A DNA stretch of 55,096 nt from the NCBI RefSeq assembly GCF_014692495.1, contig NZ_JACOIJ010000023.1, positions 1 through 55,096 of the forward strand. Direction: 5' to 3'. Below are positions 44,112 through 53,746 of this stretch, piece by piece. Numbering within the stretch: position 1 is the first letter of the stretch; each line of letters starts with the position of its first letter. This stretch comes from Sphingobacterium litopenaei. Its GTDB lineage: Bacteria > Bacteroidota > Bacteroidia > Sphingobacteriales > Sphingobacteriaceae. The notes under the pieces were generated by a model. It searched no databases, was not told the DNA's origin, and was given only the letters and a program-made list of their open reading frames with translations. The translations under genes were made by a program, and so were the position numbers.

Positions 44112-45016
44112 TTATTATTAGTCATTGCTTCGTACACTTTTGGATTAAACGGCTCGATGTGTACGAAGACATTCGAAATCTCAGGCATTTCTGCCATCAA
44201 ATAATCTTTAAGATTGTGCGCAATATCGTGACCTTCTTTTACTGTAAATTCCGAGGGAACAATGGCATGAATGTCAACCAAAAAGTACATTCCATTTTTA
44301 CGCACAAAACATTTCTCCGTAGCAATTAATCCTTTAACATTAAGAGATTTTTCTTTTATTACTTCAACCATGTCTTCATAAAGATTTTCATCCATAATTT
44401 CCCCTAAAGCAGGTCTGAAAATGCGGTAGCAGTTATAAATTATAAATCCGGAAGCGAATAAAGCAGCCCAATCATCAGCAGATTGATATCCGTCGCCAAG
44501 CAACAAAGCCATCGAAATACCTATAAAAGCAGCCACCGAAGTAATTGCATCACTGCGATGATGCCAAGCGTCCGCTTTGAGAGAGCTACTATTTAAAATT
44601 CGAGCTTTACGCATCACAACTTGATAGCTTATTTCTTTCCAAATGATAATTAATCCTAAGATTATTAAAGTCCAAGGCTTTGGTAAATCGTGAGGAGTTC
44701 GAATATTGATAAGACTTTGGTGAGCAATGAAGGTTGCCGAAATTACCAAAAATATTACGACAATAAAGGTTATTAAAGGTTCAATGCGTCCATGTCCATA
44801 AGGATGTGTTTTGTCCGCTGGACGTTCAGAATATTTAATACCCAATAAAACCAAGATGGATGAAAAGATATCTGATGTAGATTCTATAGCGTCCGCAATC
44901 AACGCAAATGAATTTCCAAAGAACCCCGCAAGCCACTTGATCAGAGCTAAGCCAAAACTTCCGAGAATACTGAAGTAAATTGTTCTTTTTGCTGCACGTG
45001 ATTGCTTCGTAGACAT
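44108..45016 (-). CDS. Cation diffusion facilitator (CDF) transporter
   Basis: A 302-residue divalent-metal/proton antiporter in the inner membrane. Six helices are visible in residues ~12-205. The metal site residues are in ALIADAIESTSDIF (helix 2) and DAWHHRSDAITS (helix 5). The cytosolic C-terminal domain (VRKNGMYFLVDIHAIVPSEF and HDIAHNLKDYL) is the usual dimerisation fold. Zinc or iron are the likely cargo. Confidence 0.93.
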   Translation of the reverse strand: MSTKQSRAAKRTIYFSILGSFGLALIKWLAGFFGNSFALIADAIESTSDIFSSILVLLGIKYSERPADKTHPYGHGRIEPLITFIVVIFLVISATFIAHQSLINIRTPHDLPKPWTLIILGLIIIWKEISYQVVMRKARILNSSSLKADAWHHRSDAITSVAAFIGISMALLLGDGYQSADDWAALFASGFIIYNCYRIFRPALGEIMDENLYEDMVEVIKEKSLNVKGLIATEKCFVRKNGMYFLVDIHAIVPSEFTVKEGHDIAHNLKDYLMAEMPEISNVFVHIEPFNPKVYEAMTNNN

Positions 45017-45260
45017 GGTATTAATATTAGGCTACAAAATAAGCCAATAATAATTGAATATAAGATTAAAGTTTTAAACATGGGAATTCTATGATATTTT
45101 TCACGAAAGAGACAGTTATTATATTTTTCTATTTAACATAATATAAATTATAAGACAAATTATACAGTTTCAAATCGCTGGTAAATACTACTTAATTATA
45201 CATAACTATAAGTATTAAACAATTTATTATCTTTAAACCTGTTATTAACCCATAAGTCTA
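45017..45260. other. AT-rich intergenic region, no gene seen
   Basis: Between the CDF gene and the TPR remnant. No open frame of note, no clear promoter and no strong hairpin. Confidence 0.5.
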
Positions 45261-45504
45261 ATGTTCAGAATCCTTTTTATTTTCTTAATAGTAATTTTTG
45301 GGATTACATCAGCCATGAATAATTCTAATTCTTCAAGATGATTTAGCCTATATAAATTCATGTTATTCCAACGTTACAGACTACTATTATTTCAATAAAG
45401 AATATCCCAAAGCGATAAAAATAGCTCATCAGTATTTGGATTTCGCCAAACAAAGTGACAGTAAATTTAATATCATGTTAGCCTTATATTTATTCAATCC
45501 CTAA
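45261..45504 (+). pseudogene. Remnant of a TPR-containing (sensor kinase-like) gene
   Basis: An ATG at 45261 encodes a signal-peptide-like MFRILFIFLIVIFGITSA and stops at 45341. In another frame the next ~160 bp read DDLAYINSCYSN and YYYFNKEYPKAIKIAHQYLD, a TPR-like pair of helices, to a stop at 45504. Start, signal and first TPR of a protein of the type at 16192 thus remain, with a frameshift between and everything after missing. A terminator follows. Confidence 0.55.
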
Positions 45505-45514
45505 GTAAATGTTA

Positions 45515-45551
45515 GCCTCGTTAAGTTTTTAACGAGGCATTATTTTTTATC
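45515..45551 (+). terminator. Terminator after TPR remnant and Gfo/Idh gene
   Basis: GCCTCGTTAA and TTAACGAGGC form a perfect 10-bp stem with a 4-nt loop, followed by ATTATTTTTTATC on the plus strand. It also lies just past the stop of the minus-strand Gfo/Idh gene. Confidence 0.75.
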
Positions 45552-45560
45552 ATACTAATT

Positions 45561-46976
45561 TTAAACTTTATAATATTGTTCCCAACCTTTAGCTGGTGGC
45601 GGACCAATTAGCAAAGCATTTGCAAACCTATTGTTTGTGATTTGTTTTGATTTTGGATCAAATTCAATATTGCTGTACAATCGTTGTGCAATTACACCCA
45701 AACAAAATATTTGACTTAAAGGCCCAGCAATCTCAAATGGCGAACGTGTTTTTTCCAAACCTTTACAAGCCTGTAAGAAATTTTTAAAATGATTTGATGG
45801 CGTTGCAGGAACTTCTGGAAGTTTGGAAGCTAAAGCTTTGGCTTTTTCTTCAGGAATAATTTGCAACGTACTTCCGTGGGATCCACCTTTGAAGGTTAAA
45901 TCTTTTCCATAAATTATTTTGCCAGGATTTAATTTAGCTGGCTCCAATTTTCCCGTACTTGGCGGAGGAATATTGGGATCTAATCCTGATACACCATATC
46001 CTTCAGGAATCGGCGGCAAATTATCCAAACCATCATACCAATTGATATCCATTGCAGGATAATTTTTCCGTTTAGGGAATTTAAATTTCAATGTAGTAGA
46101 CATTGGAAAAAAGAAAGCATTGTGTCCATCTAATTTGACAGCCTGTACTTCAGTTGGTAAACCTAATTCCAAAAATTCATGCGCCGAATCCAAAATGTGA
46201 GCACCCCAGTCCCCTAGCGCTCCCATTCCAAAGTCGTACCAGCATCGCCATTGACCATTTACAAAATCCTTATTATACTGATGACCTTTAGTTTGCATTT
46301 GCCAAAGTTCCCAATCCATTGTATCAGGAATTTGTTCTGCTGCTGGGAAATTTTTAATATTTGGATCCCAAGAGTGCCATCTTCTTGGCATATTCATATG
46401 GGCGTCGATGCGAGTAACATCCTTGATAATTCCAGCATCTTTCCAAGCTTTAAATTGAAAATAGTTAGCTTCTGAGTGCCCTTGATTACCCATTTGTGCC
46501 ACTACTTTGGGGAATTTTCTGGCTTTTTGCATAAGCAATTCATTTTCCAAAAACGTGTGTGCCATAGGTTTCTCCACATACACATGTTTGCCTAAATCAA
46601 TAGCTTGCATAGTTATTGCAAAGTGAGCAAAATCAGGTGTTCCAATGGAAACAGCATCAAATTCATTGCTTATTTCATCAAACATTTTACGGAAATCTTG
46701 ATAACGTTTTGCGTTCGGAAACAGTTTCAAGATCTCTTCCGTATGTTTAGCGCCCAAGTCCACATCACACAGCGCTACAATATTACAAAGACCTGTTTTA
46801 TATAATTCCTTAATAATTTCTCCGGCACGATTACCAATACCGACACAAGCGAGATTAACTCGTTCATTGGCATTGGCTAAAGCAAGGTTAGCGAATAAGC
46901 TATTCGATAAAAGTAGCCCACCTCCTGCCAAGGCAGTACGAGAAATAAAGCTACGACGAGACATATAATGTTTCAT
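45561..46976 (-). CDS. Tat-exported Gfo/Idh/MocA-family oxidoreductase
   Basis: A 471-residue NAD(P)-dependent oxidoreductase. A twin-arginine signal is present: MSRRSFISRTALAGGGLLLS. The Rossmann fold is VNLACVGIGNRAGEII; the signature EKPMAH (in HVYVEKPMAHTF) is the family's Lys-Pro motif, followed by GNQGHSEAN. Such exported members act on sugars or cyclitols in the periplasm of Bacteroidota. The DUF1080 gene lies 20 bp upstream on the same strand, so both probably form one operon. Confidence 0.9.
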   Translation of the reverse strand: MKHYMSRRSFISRTALAGGGLLLSNSLFANLALANANERVNLACVGIGNRAGEIIKELYKTGLCNIVALCDVDLGAKHTEEILKLFPNAKRYQDFRKMFDEISNEFDAVSIGTPDFAHFAITMQAIDLGKHVYVEKPMAHTFLENELLMQKARKFPKVVAQMGNQGHSEANYFQFKAWKDAGIIKDVTRIDAHMNMPRRWHSWDPNIKNFPAAEQIPDTMDWELWQMQTKGHQYNKDFVNGQWRCWYDFGMGALGDWGAHILDSAHEFLELGLPTEVQAVKLDGHNAFFFPMSTTLKFKFPKRKNYPAMDINWYDGLDNLPPIPEGYGVSGLDPNIPPPSTGKLEPAKLNPGKIIYGKDLTFKGGSHGSTLQIIPEEKAKALASKLPEVPATPSNHFKNFLQACKGLEKTRSPFEIAGPLSQIFCLGVIAQRLYSNIEFDPKSKQITNNRFANALLIGPPPAKGWEQYYKV

Positions 46977-46996
46977 AGTTGTTGATATTTTCTTGG

Positions 46997-48406
46997 CTAC
47001 TTTAGTTCTTTAATTTTAATGCTACGGAATGAAACCTCATCACCATGATCCTGCAATAAGATATGACCTTTTTCCGCTTCCCCGAATTTATCCCAATCTT
47101 TATATTTGCTAATAGCGACTAAATCTCTGAATTCTTTAGAACCGCGCACGAAACTCAACATTTTAATGCCATTCAAATAATAAGTGACCGTATTGTCTTT
47201 TTCAACTACAATACGTCCTCTATTCCATTCTCCTATTGGTCGTCTCGCTCGCCCATCCTTATTAGATGTAATCAAATCATACAATGAAGCTAACGTACGG
47301 TTGCCATCTCGCCCCATTTTGGCATCTGGATGCTTCACATCATCCAATAATTGATACTCTAATCCAATTGCTGAACCTTTTGTTTCTTCTTTCAGCGTTA
47401 CGAAATATTTCACGCCACTGTTTGCGCCTTCAGTAAGTTTGAAATCAAATGACAAATCAAAAGCAGAGAATTGCTCCTTCGTAATGATATCTCCCCCATT
47501 AGTCGATTCACCACCATCCGATTTCAACACTTTAATTATCCCATCTTTAATTTCCCATCCTTTAGTTGGAAATTGATAATGGTAGGCACTGCGCCAATTT
47601 TGAGATGTCTTTCCATCGAAAAGAAGTTTATAACCTGCATTTTGCTCAAACGAACTTAATGTGTTTGGCGTCAAATTCACTACATATATATCCTTTGGAA
47701 ATTCTTTGGGCTTTAGATTAGAAGTTTGAATTTTAATATTCTTAAAATACACTTTTTTGCCATCCAAATCTGCCGGAATGCTATGAACTTGTAATCCAAT
47801 AAATCCAGATGCGTCCAATGTATCTATCACATATGCAACAGGAACGTCGTTAATCCACGTTTTAAGTTCATTTCCAATGGATTCGATCCGTACATGATTA
47901 TATTGTTCAGCTATATAAGCTGTTTTTGCTTTTTCGTTTAAATCCAACGGATACAACCAATTTCTACGCGCTTCATCATAAATCCCTCCTGTCCATGCGC
48001 GAGAGGTTGGATCAATTTCTACCTGTCTACCATACACTCTGCCTTGTCCATTATTTGCTTGTGGATCTATATGACTTCTTACCTGTACGCCAGAGTTTGT
48101 CTTATCACCTTCTAATTTTATTTCCAATTCCAGAATAAAATCCGCATATTCTTTTTCGGTGATTAAGAATGAATTCGGTGTTCCTTTTGTCATACGGCCG
48201 ACAATAGCACCATTTTCAACAGAATAAGGAGCTTTCCCTCCTACGGCTTTCCAACCTTTTAAACTTTTACCATCAAATAAGTTTGTCCAGTTTTCTTTAG
48301 TCGTCTTATTTTGTGCGACAGCATCCATAGTGTTAAAAGTGAATAAAGTAGTTAAGGCAATCGAACTACAGACGATTTTACAATTAGTTTTAAGCAAATT
48401 AAACAT
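46997..48406 (-). CDS. Exported protein with two DUF1080 (3-keto-disaccharide hydrolase) domains
   Basis: A 469-residue exported protein with a signal peptide ending near DAVAQNKTT. Two concanavalin-like DUF1080 domains are evident: ENWTNLFDGKSLKGWKAVGG near residue 40, and KLLFDGKTSQNWRSAYHYQF near residue 265, each with matching later blocks (FILELEIKLEGDKTNSGVQV and FDLSFDFKLTEGANSGVKYF). Family members hydrolyse 3-keto-glycosides. Oxidation to the 3-keto sugar is typically done by a Gfo/Idh enzyme, as encoded next door. Confidence 0.88.
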   Translation of the reverse strand: MFNLLKTNCKIVCSSIALTTLFTFNTMDAVAQNKTTKENWTNLFDGKSLKGWKAVGGKAPYSVENGAIVGRMTKGTPNSFLITEKEYADFILELEIKLEGDKTNSGVQVRSHIDPQANNGQGRVYGRQVEIDPTSRAWTGGIYDEARRNWLYPLDLNEKAKTAYIAEQYNHVRIESIGNELKTWINDVPVAYVIDTLDASGFIGLQVHSIPADLDGKKVYFKNIKIQTSNLKPKEFPKDIYVVNLTPNTLSSFEQNAGYKLLFDGKTSQNWRSAYHYQFPTKGWEIKDGIIKVLKSDGGESTNGGDIITKEQFSAFDLSFDFKLTEGANSGVKYFVTLKEETKGSAIGLEYQLLDDVKHPDAKMGRDGNRTLASLYDLITSNKDGRARRPIGEWNRGRIVVEKDNTVTYYLNGIKMLSFVRGSKEFRDLVAISKYKDWDKFGEAEKGHILLQDHGDEVSFRSIKIKELK

Positions 48407-48666
48407 TTCGATCTCTTTTTATAAGTTTATTATAATTGATGTAAGGATTGTATAATGGGTTTGATAGCCGCCAAACAGCTTCAATTTTCTTAATATTTTT
48501 TTCATAATAGAAGTTTATCTCAGCAATTTAATGATTATCTAGCAGTTATACCAATCAAGATTTCGTCTCAACTAATATTTTACAATATTTTTCTTCAGAA
48601 TTTTTACCTGCTCAGAACCCTAAAAGGTTTTAATTGTTAATCTAGAAATCACACAAATAAAATTAT

Positions 48667-49224
48667 ATGAGTAAAAAAATATTTTATCAAATTGCGAAAC
48701 TTCTAGGTATTGCTTGTTTATTCGCTACTTTCTCCTGTAGATCTATTCCAAAGGGTGCAAGTGTGGTATCAGATTTTGATGCCAACAAATATGTAGGAAC
48801 GTGGTACGAGATTGCTCAGATAGATTTCAAATATGAACGAAATCTAAATAATACGGCTGCTCAATATAGTTTGAAAGATAATGGCGATATCAAAGTAGTA
48901 AACTCTGGGTATAATTATGTAAAGGACAAATGGAAAAAGCGGGAAGGAAATGCAAAATTCCGAGAAGAAAAAACTAAAGGCGCATTAAAAGTATCGTTTT
49001 TCGGACCATTTTATTCGGGCTACAATATTTTTGCTTTGGACAAAGACTATAAATATGCCCTAATCGGCGGAAAAAATTATGATTATTTATGGATTTTATC
49101 TCGGGAAAAAACTATTCCAAATAGTATTAAAGAGCAATATCTCAAAATAGCCACTAATATTGGATACGATGTAAATGATTTAATTTGGATTGATCATGAT
49201 AAAGAAAATCCTTACGTTAAATAA
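48667..49224 (+). CDS. blc: Lipocalin lipoprotein (Blc-like)
   Basis: A 185-residue outer membrane lipoprotein with lipobox FATFSC at Cys24. The lipocalin motif GTWYEIAQIDFKYERNLNN matches bacterial Blc, and YAYVGGKN-like YALIGGKNYDYLWILSR is the second conserved block. It binds lipids or other hydrophobic ligands and is often a stress protein. It stands alone, flanked by convergent terminators. Confidence 0.9.
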   Translation: MSKKIFYQIAKLLGIACLFATFSCRSIPKGASVVSDFDANKYVGTWYEIAQIDFKYERNLNNTAAQYSLKDNGDIKVVNSGYNYVKDKWKKREGNAKFREEKTKGALKVSFFGPFYSGYNIFALDKDYKYALIGGKNYDYLWILSREKTIPNSIKEQYLKIATNIGYDVNDLIWIDHDKENPYVK

Positions 49225-49268
49225 TTAGTAATTATACGTTTATTAGAAATATCTATTTAAGAACGTAT

Positions 49269-49302
49269 AAGAGAGGAATCTACTAAGATTCCTCTCTTTT
49301 TA
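49269..49302. terminator. Bidirectional terminator after lipocalin
   Basis: AAGAGAGGAATCT and AGATTCCTCTCTT form a 13-bp stem with a 4-nt loop, followed by TTTTATATC. It separates the convergent lipocalin and Gfo/Idh genes. Confidence 0.8.
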
Positions 49303-49318
49303 TATCAAATTAGCTAAA

Positions 49319-50605
49319 CTATACTGCTGGAATTTTATACCCATTGTGATATTTCGCAGCTAAATAAGTGTTGCACTCATCATCCGTAAATTTTTTATTT
49401 TCATCATTCCAATATATTTTTTTACCTGTTCGGTAAGCAATATTACCCATCTGAGAGATGGTAGCGATATGACTGCCAGCCTCTATAGGTGCATTTATAA
49501 TAGATTTGTCTTTTTTACGAATAGCTTCCACAAAGTTCACCATGTGTAATTCCAAACCATTATCTACCGAAGGCTGTAAAGGCACCGCCTCCATTTTATT
49601 TTTATCCGGAATTACTTCCCAACCTTGTCTATTCAATACTAGCGTACCGTTATTTCCAATGAAAGCTACGCCATGATCTCTACCATAAGGTCCAGATTCA
49701 ATACCCAAAGCATGTTCCCATTGAATATTGAAACCATCAAATTCGTATAAAGCAGTTAAGGTGTCAGGTGTTTCTGCAGCTGTGTTTGGATCAGCATACA
49801 CCCCTCCCGTCGCAACTATAGATTTTGGAACAGAAGCTTTCATTCCTATTAATCCAAAATCTATCATATGTACGCCCCAATCAGTCATTAATCCACCTGC
49901 ATAATCCCAGAACCAACGGAATTCGAAGTGGAAACGATTTTCGTTAAAATTTCTTTTTTGCGCAGGTCCAAGCCATAAATCATAGTTTACACCAGCAGGA
50001 ACGGGAGTATCTGGTTTTTTGATAATAGGATCTTTCCAACCAACATATGACCAAGCCTTCACTAAACGAACTTTACCCAATTTGCCCGAATGAACAAATT
50101 TAATTGCGTCACGGAAGTGCTGTTGACTACGCTGCCATTGCCCTACCTGAACTATACAGTTTGATTTTGCAGCTGCAGCAACCATTACTTCACATTCTTT
50201 AATCGAATTTCCAATAGGTTTTTCTACATATACATGTTTCCCTGCTTTAATTGCATCCACGTATATTAGACAATGCCAATGATCTGGTGTTGCAATTATT
50301 ACAGCATCTACTACATCATCTTTCAAAAGCTGTTTGTAATCTTCGTATGTTTTTACCTGTATATTTCTCTTCTCTAATTCAGATTTGCGGCGTCCTAAAA
50401 CATTGGCATCCACATCACACAAGGCTGTACAGATTACATTCTCAACCTTGAGAAGGGCATTCAAATTCGCCCATCCCATTCCATTTACTCCAATAAGACC
50501 AACTCTTAGTTTCGAAGATTGTGTTAAGCCAATTGCATTGGAACTTGTGTAAAAAGTAGTAGCGGCTAACAAAGCACCCGCTTTTAAAAAGTGTTTTCGA
50601 TTCAT
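49319..50605 (-). CDS. Exported Gfo/Idh/MocA-family oxidoreductase
   Basis: A 428-residue paralogue of the protein at 45561. The N-terminus MNRKHFLKAGALLAATTFYT looks like an export signal, but it has NRK in place of twin Arg. The Rossmann fold is LRVGLIGVNGMGWANL, the Lys-Pro motif is HVYVEKPIGNS, and TPDHWHCLIYVDAI precedes it. It ends with GNIAYRTGKKIYWN. Same class of sugar redox enzyme; possibly a different substrate. It is transcribed on its own. Confidence 0.88.
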   Translation of the reverse strand: MNRKHFLKAGALLAATTFYTSSNAIGLTQSSKLRVGLIGVNGMGWANLNALLKVENVICTALCDVDANVLGRRKSELEKRNIQVKTYEDYKQLLKDDVVDAVIIATPDHWHCLIYVDAIKAGKHVYVEKPIGNSIKECEVMVAAAAKSNCIVQVGQWQRSQQHFRDAIKFVHSGKLGKVRLVKAWSYVGWKDPIIKKPDTPVPAGVNYDLWLGPAQKRNFNENRFHFEFRWFWDYAGGLMTDWGVHMIDFGLIGMKASVPKSIVATGGVYADPNTAAETPDTLTALYEFDGFNIQWEHALGIESGPYGRDHGVAFIGNNGTLVLNRQGWEVIPDKNKMEAVPLQPSVDNGLELHMVNFVEAIRKKDKSIINAPIEAGSHIATISQMGNIAYRTGKKIYWNDENKKFTDDECNTYLAAKYHNGYKIPAV

Positions 50606-51001
50606 AAAAAAAGTTTATAGGTTGTTTTAAGATTTAAAATTATTGATGCAATAAAGCTTGTAATTATCTAAAGTTTATAAGTTTAAAATAACGTAAAATA
50701 TAATCTATTAGTTAATTTGCAGTAAAATAAATTAAAAATATTTCAAATACCAATTTTTCAAATCATAATTTTATTATAACAAATTTTAAGTTATAAAAAA
50801 TATTCAATTTAAATAAATTGTATAATAGATGTTACTTGAATCGAGTAATTTATCTGTCAGTGCTAATCTAGACCAAGAATTGTTAACTACAACATGAAAT
50901 TGTTTCAAAATAATATATGTTAATAATTCTTAAAGAATGAATAAAGTAAAACATTTATTTTAATTATTCTGTTATTGTATCATAACTAAATTTAATTAAT
51001 T
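50606..51001. other. AT-rich intergenic region, no gene seen
   Basis: About 400 bp between divergent genes, very AT-rich. It must hold promoters for both neighbours, but no clear TAnnTTTG with -33 TTTG, no open frame and no strong hairpin were found. Confidence 0.5.
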
Positions 51002-51238
51002 ATGGCACTAACTACAGGAAACGAAGATCAATTAACAAAATCTGTCGAAAAACAAACTTCAAAAATTCCATCTATTTTATTTCTTGGTGCAGCATTGGGC
51101 GCAATGACTGTTTCAGCAGCGCTAAAATGTGCACGTGGAAAGGATGACAAAGATGCTCTATTCATCGGACAATGGGTAGCTCCATTTTTACTATTAGGTA
51201 TTTACAACAAAATAGTAAAAACAGAAGGTCACGATTAA
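51002..51238 (+). CDS. Small two-helix membrane protein upstream of catalase
   Basis: A 78-residue protein with two hydrophobic helices (IPSILFLGAALGAMTVSAAL and FIGQWVAPFLLLGIYNKIV) separated by a charged loop KCARGKDDKD. I do not recognise the family. It lies 92 bp before katE in the same direction, so it may be stress-induced with it. Confidence 0.6.
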   Translation: MALTTGNEDQLTKSVEKQTSKIPSILFLGAALGAMTVSAALKCARGKDDKDALFIGQWVAPFLLLGIYNKIVKTEGHD

Positions 51239-51330
51239 TCCTCCTAATTCAATTTGTAAAATGAACGCATTGCTGAGCTATAATCGATTAGCTCAGCACT
51301 TACTTATCACTCGATTAAACACTAAAAACG

Positions 51331-53451
51331 ATGAAAGAAGAAAAATCAAATAAGAAAATAGAAGTTATAAATAGTCATTTGGTAGATAATACCAACAGAC
51401 CGTTGACTACAAATGACGGAGTTCATATTCATGACAATAATAATACGCTTAAGGCCGGTGAAAGAGGTCCTTCCTTGTTAGAAGACTTCATTTATCAAGA
51501 TAAATTAGCACATTTTGATAGAGAACGTATTCCCGAACGCGTAGTACACGCCAGAGGATCGGGAGCACACGGTATTTTCGAAGCAACGGCTGATATATCC
51601 AAATATACGAAAGCGAAGTTTCTTCAAAAGGGAACAAAAACACCACTTTTCATTCGTTTTTCTACTGTGGCCGGTTTTAAAGGTTCAACAGACTTAGCAC
51701 GTGATGTACGCGGATTTTCTGTCAAATTTTACACAGAAGATGGCAATTATGATTTAGTTGGAAATAATATCCCCGTATTCTTTATTCAAGATGCGATGAA
51801 TTTTCCTGATTTGGTACATGCCGTAAAACCAGAACCAAATAATGAAATGCCTCAAGCAGCGTCGGCACATGATACTTTTTGGGATTTTGTTTCACTGATG
51901 CCCGAATCGGCACATATGGTTATGTGGGCAATGTCCGATCGCGCTATCCCAAGATCGTTACGTATGATGGAAGGATTTGGTGTACATACATTTAAATTTG
52001 TGAATGAAGAAGGAAAAGGAACTTTTGTTAAATTCCATTGGAAACCTAAATTAGGGGTGCATTCAGTAGCTTGGCAGGAAGCGCAAAAAATATCTGGGTA
52101 TGATTCTGATTTTCATCGTCGAGATTTATGGGAAGCTATTGAAAAAGGAAATTTTCCGCAGTGGGATTTAGGCGTGCAATTAGTTCCTGAAGAAGATGAA
52201 TTAAAATATTCCTTTGATATTTTAGACCCAACAAAAATCATCCCGGAAGAACTTGTACCTGTGCAGATAATAGGTACAATGACATTAAATCGTAATCCAG
52301 AAAACTTCTTTGCGGAAACTGAGCAGGTAGCTTTTGATCCAGGTCGTTTGGTACCTGGAATTGATTTCAGTAATGATCCATTATTACAAGGAAGAGTCTT
52401 TTCGTACGCTGATACACAAAATTACAGATTAGGAGGTCCAAATTTTCACGAATTACCGATTAATAGACCCATAAATGGAAAATACAACAATCAAAAAGAT
52501 GGATTCGGAAGACAAGATATTCTTAAAGGAAATGTATCTTATTTTCCGAATAGTTTGGGCGGAGGTTGCCCTTATCATGCCATGCTCAAAGGGGAATCAG
52601 GATTTGAATCGCATGCTGAGAAAATAGATGCCAAAAAAATTAGGGGTCGCTCCTCTTCTTTTGCAGATCATTTTACCCAAGCTAGATTATTTTTCCAATC
52701 TCAATCTCCAGCTGAACAGGAGCACATAATTTCTGCTTACAGTTTTGAGCTATCCAAAGTCAATAGCGTGGACGTTCGTCGTAGAGAATTAGCAATTTTA
52801 AATCAAATTGATCAAAAATTAGCTAAAGCGGTAGGTGATAATTTGGGAATGGAGCCTCCTAAAGATTTGGATGAATTAACAGTTCAATTCGCTAGACACA
52901 ATCATCCCGAGTATCCAATTGAGCCGTCAAAGCCCGAAGTGACCGTTTCTAAGGCATTAACTATGGAAGTAAAGCCAGGTGAAGGTTCTATCGAAACACG
53001 TAAAGTAGCATTCTTAGTGGATAATGGAGTAAGTAAAGCAAGTATCGATAAAATGAAAACCGCACTTGAAGCTGAAGGTGCTGAAGCTGTCTTAATAAGC
53101 ACTAAAGTGGGTAAAATAAAATTTAAAGAAGGTGGCGAAGATGAAATTCAATTTACTTATTTGACTGAGGCTTCCGTTTGCTATGATGCATTTTACACAC
53201 CTGAAGGAGATTCTGTAAAAACATTAGCAGCTGAACCTGATTATTTTCAGTTTATCAATGAAGCCTATCGACACTGTAAAGCTATTGCGTTTGCTAAAGG
53301 GGCTGAAGAACTAATTGAAGATACTTTAATTAAGGATTTGGACGACGGAATAATTTTAGAATCAAAAGCAAACCTGACAGATGATTTTATTCATATTATG
53401 AAAGGTCATCGAATCTGGGAACGTGAAAAAGCAAGAAAAGTGGCCGTATAG
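51331..53451 (+). CDS. katE: Large-subunit (HPII-type) catalase
   Basis: A 706-residue haem catalase that splits hydrogen peroxide. The active His is in VVHARGSGAHG, the distal Asn region is GNNIPVFFIQDAMNFPD, and the proximal haem Tyr is in RVFSYADTQNYRLG. After residue ~530 a DJ-1/PfpI-like C-terminal domain follows (KVAFLVDNGVSKASIDKMKT, EAVLISTKVGKIKF, AFYTPEGDSVK), as in E. coli KatE but somewhat shorter than its 753 residues. A terminator follows. Confidence 0.95.
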   Translation: MKEEKSNKKIEVINSHLVDNTNRPLTTNDGVHIHDNNNTLKAGERGPSLLEDFIYQDKLAHFDRERIPERVVHARGSGAHGIFEATADISKYTKAKFLQKGTKTPLFIRFSTVAGFKGSTDLARDVRGFSVKFYTEDGNYDLVGNNIPVFFIQDAMNFPDLVHAVKPEPNNEMPQAASAHDTFWDFVSLMPESAHMVMWAMSDRAIPRSLRMMEGFGVHTFKFVNEEGKGTFVKFHWKPKLGVHSVAWQEAQKISGYDSDFHRRDLWEAIEKGNFPQWDLGVQLVPEEDELKYSFDILDPTKIIPEELVPVQIIGTMTLNRNPENFFAETEQVAFDPGRLVPGIDFSNDPLLQGRVFSYADTQNYRLGGPNFHELPINRPINGKYNNQKDGFGRQDILKGNVSYFPNSLGGGCPYHAMLKGESGFESHAEKIDAKKIRGRSSSFADHFTQARLFFQSQSPAEQEHIISAYSFELSKVNSVDVRRRELAILNQIDQKLAKAVGDNLGMEPPKDLDELTVQFARHNHPEYPIEPSKPEVTVSKALTMEVKPGEGSIETRKVAFLVDNGVSKASIDKMKTALEAEGAEAVLISTKVGKIKFKEGGEDEIQFTYLTEASVCYDAFYTPEGDSVKTLAAEPDYFQFINEAYRHCKAIAFAKGAEELIEDTLIKDLDDGIILESKANLTDDFIHIMKGHRIWEREKARKVAV

Positions 53452-53470
53452 CCCAAAATAACATATAATT

Positions 53471-53504
53471 AAAGCGGAATAAACAAATGAGTTTATTCCG
53501 CTTT
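53471..53504 (+). terminator. Terminator of katE
   Basis: AAAGCGGAATAAAC and GTTTATTCCGCTTT form a 14-bp perfect stem with a 6-nt loop, followed by TTAAATTTAT. Confidence 0.8.
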
Positions 53505-53515
53505 TAAATTTATAA

Positions 53516-53541
53516 ACAGCTTATCTAATGTGATAAGCTGT
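53516..53541. repeat. Perfect 10-bp inverted repeat downstream of katE
   Basis: ACAGCTTATC and GATAAGCTGT with a 6-nt spacer. No T-run follows. It lies between the katE terminator and the IS4 element. Confidence 0.5.
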
Positions 53542-53686
53542 CACTTAATTATTAATAAATAGATAGTGTGTGATTTCTATTTAAAGTTGATTAAATGTCC
53601 TTTATTTAATCATTCAATGTACAATTATAAATAAAGCGTAATAAATAATGTTGATTTTCAGTAGTGTCCAAAATAAGGGAAAAAAT

Positions 53687-53746
53687 GGCGGTGTATTTAT
53701 ATAGCAGGGATTGCTATATTTAATTCGCTAAAATTCCATCACCGCC
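53687..53746 (+). promoter_or_regulatory. Hairpin that hides the IS4 transposase start region
   Basis: GGCGGTG (53687-53693) pairs with CACCGCC (53740-53746), which directly abuts the ATG at 53747. Inside lies a second stem, TATAGCA (53700-53706) with TGCTATA (53712-53718). In a transcript entering from outside this would fold over the ribosome site, a known way for IS elements to limit their transposase. Confidence 0.5.
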
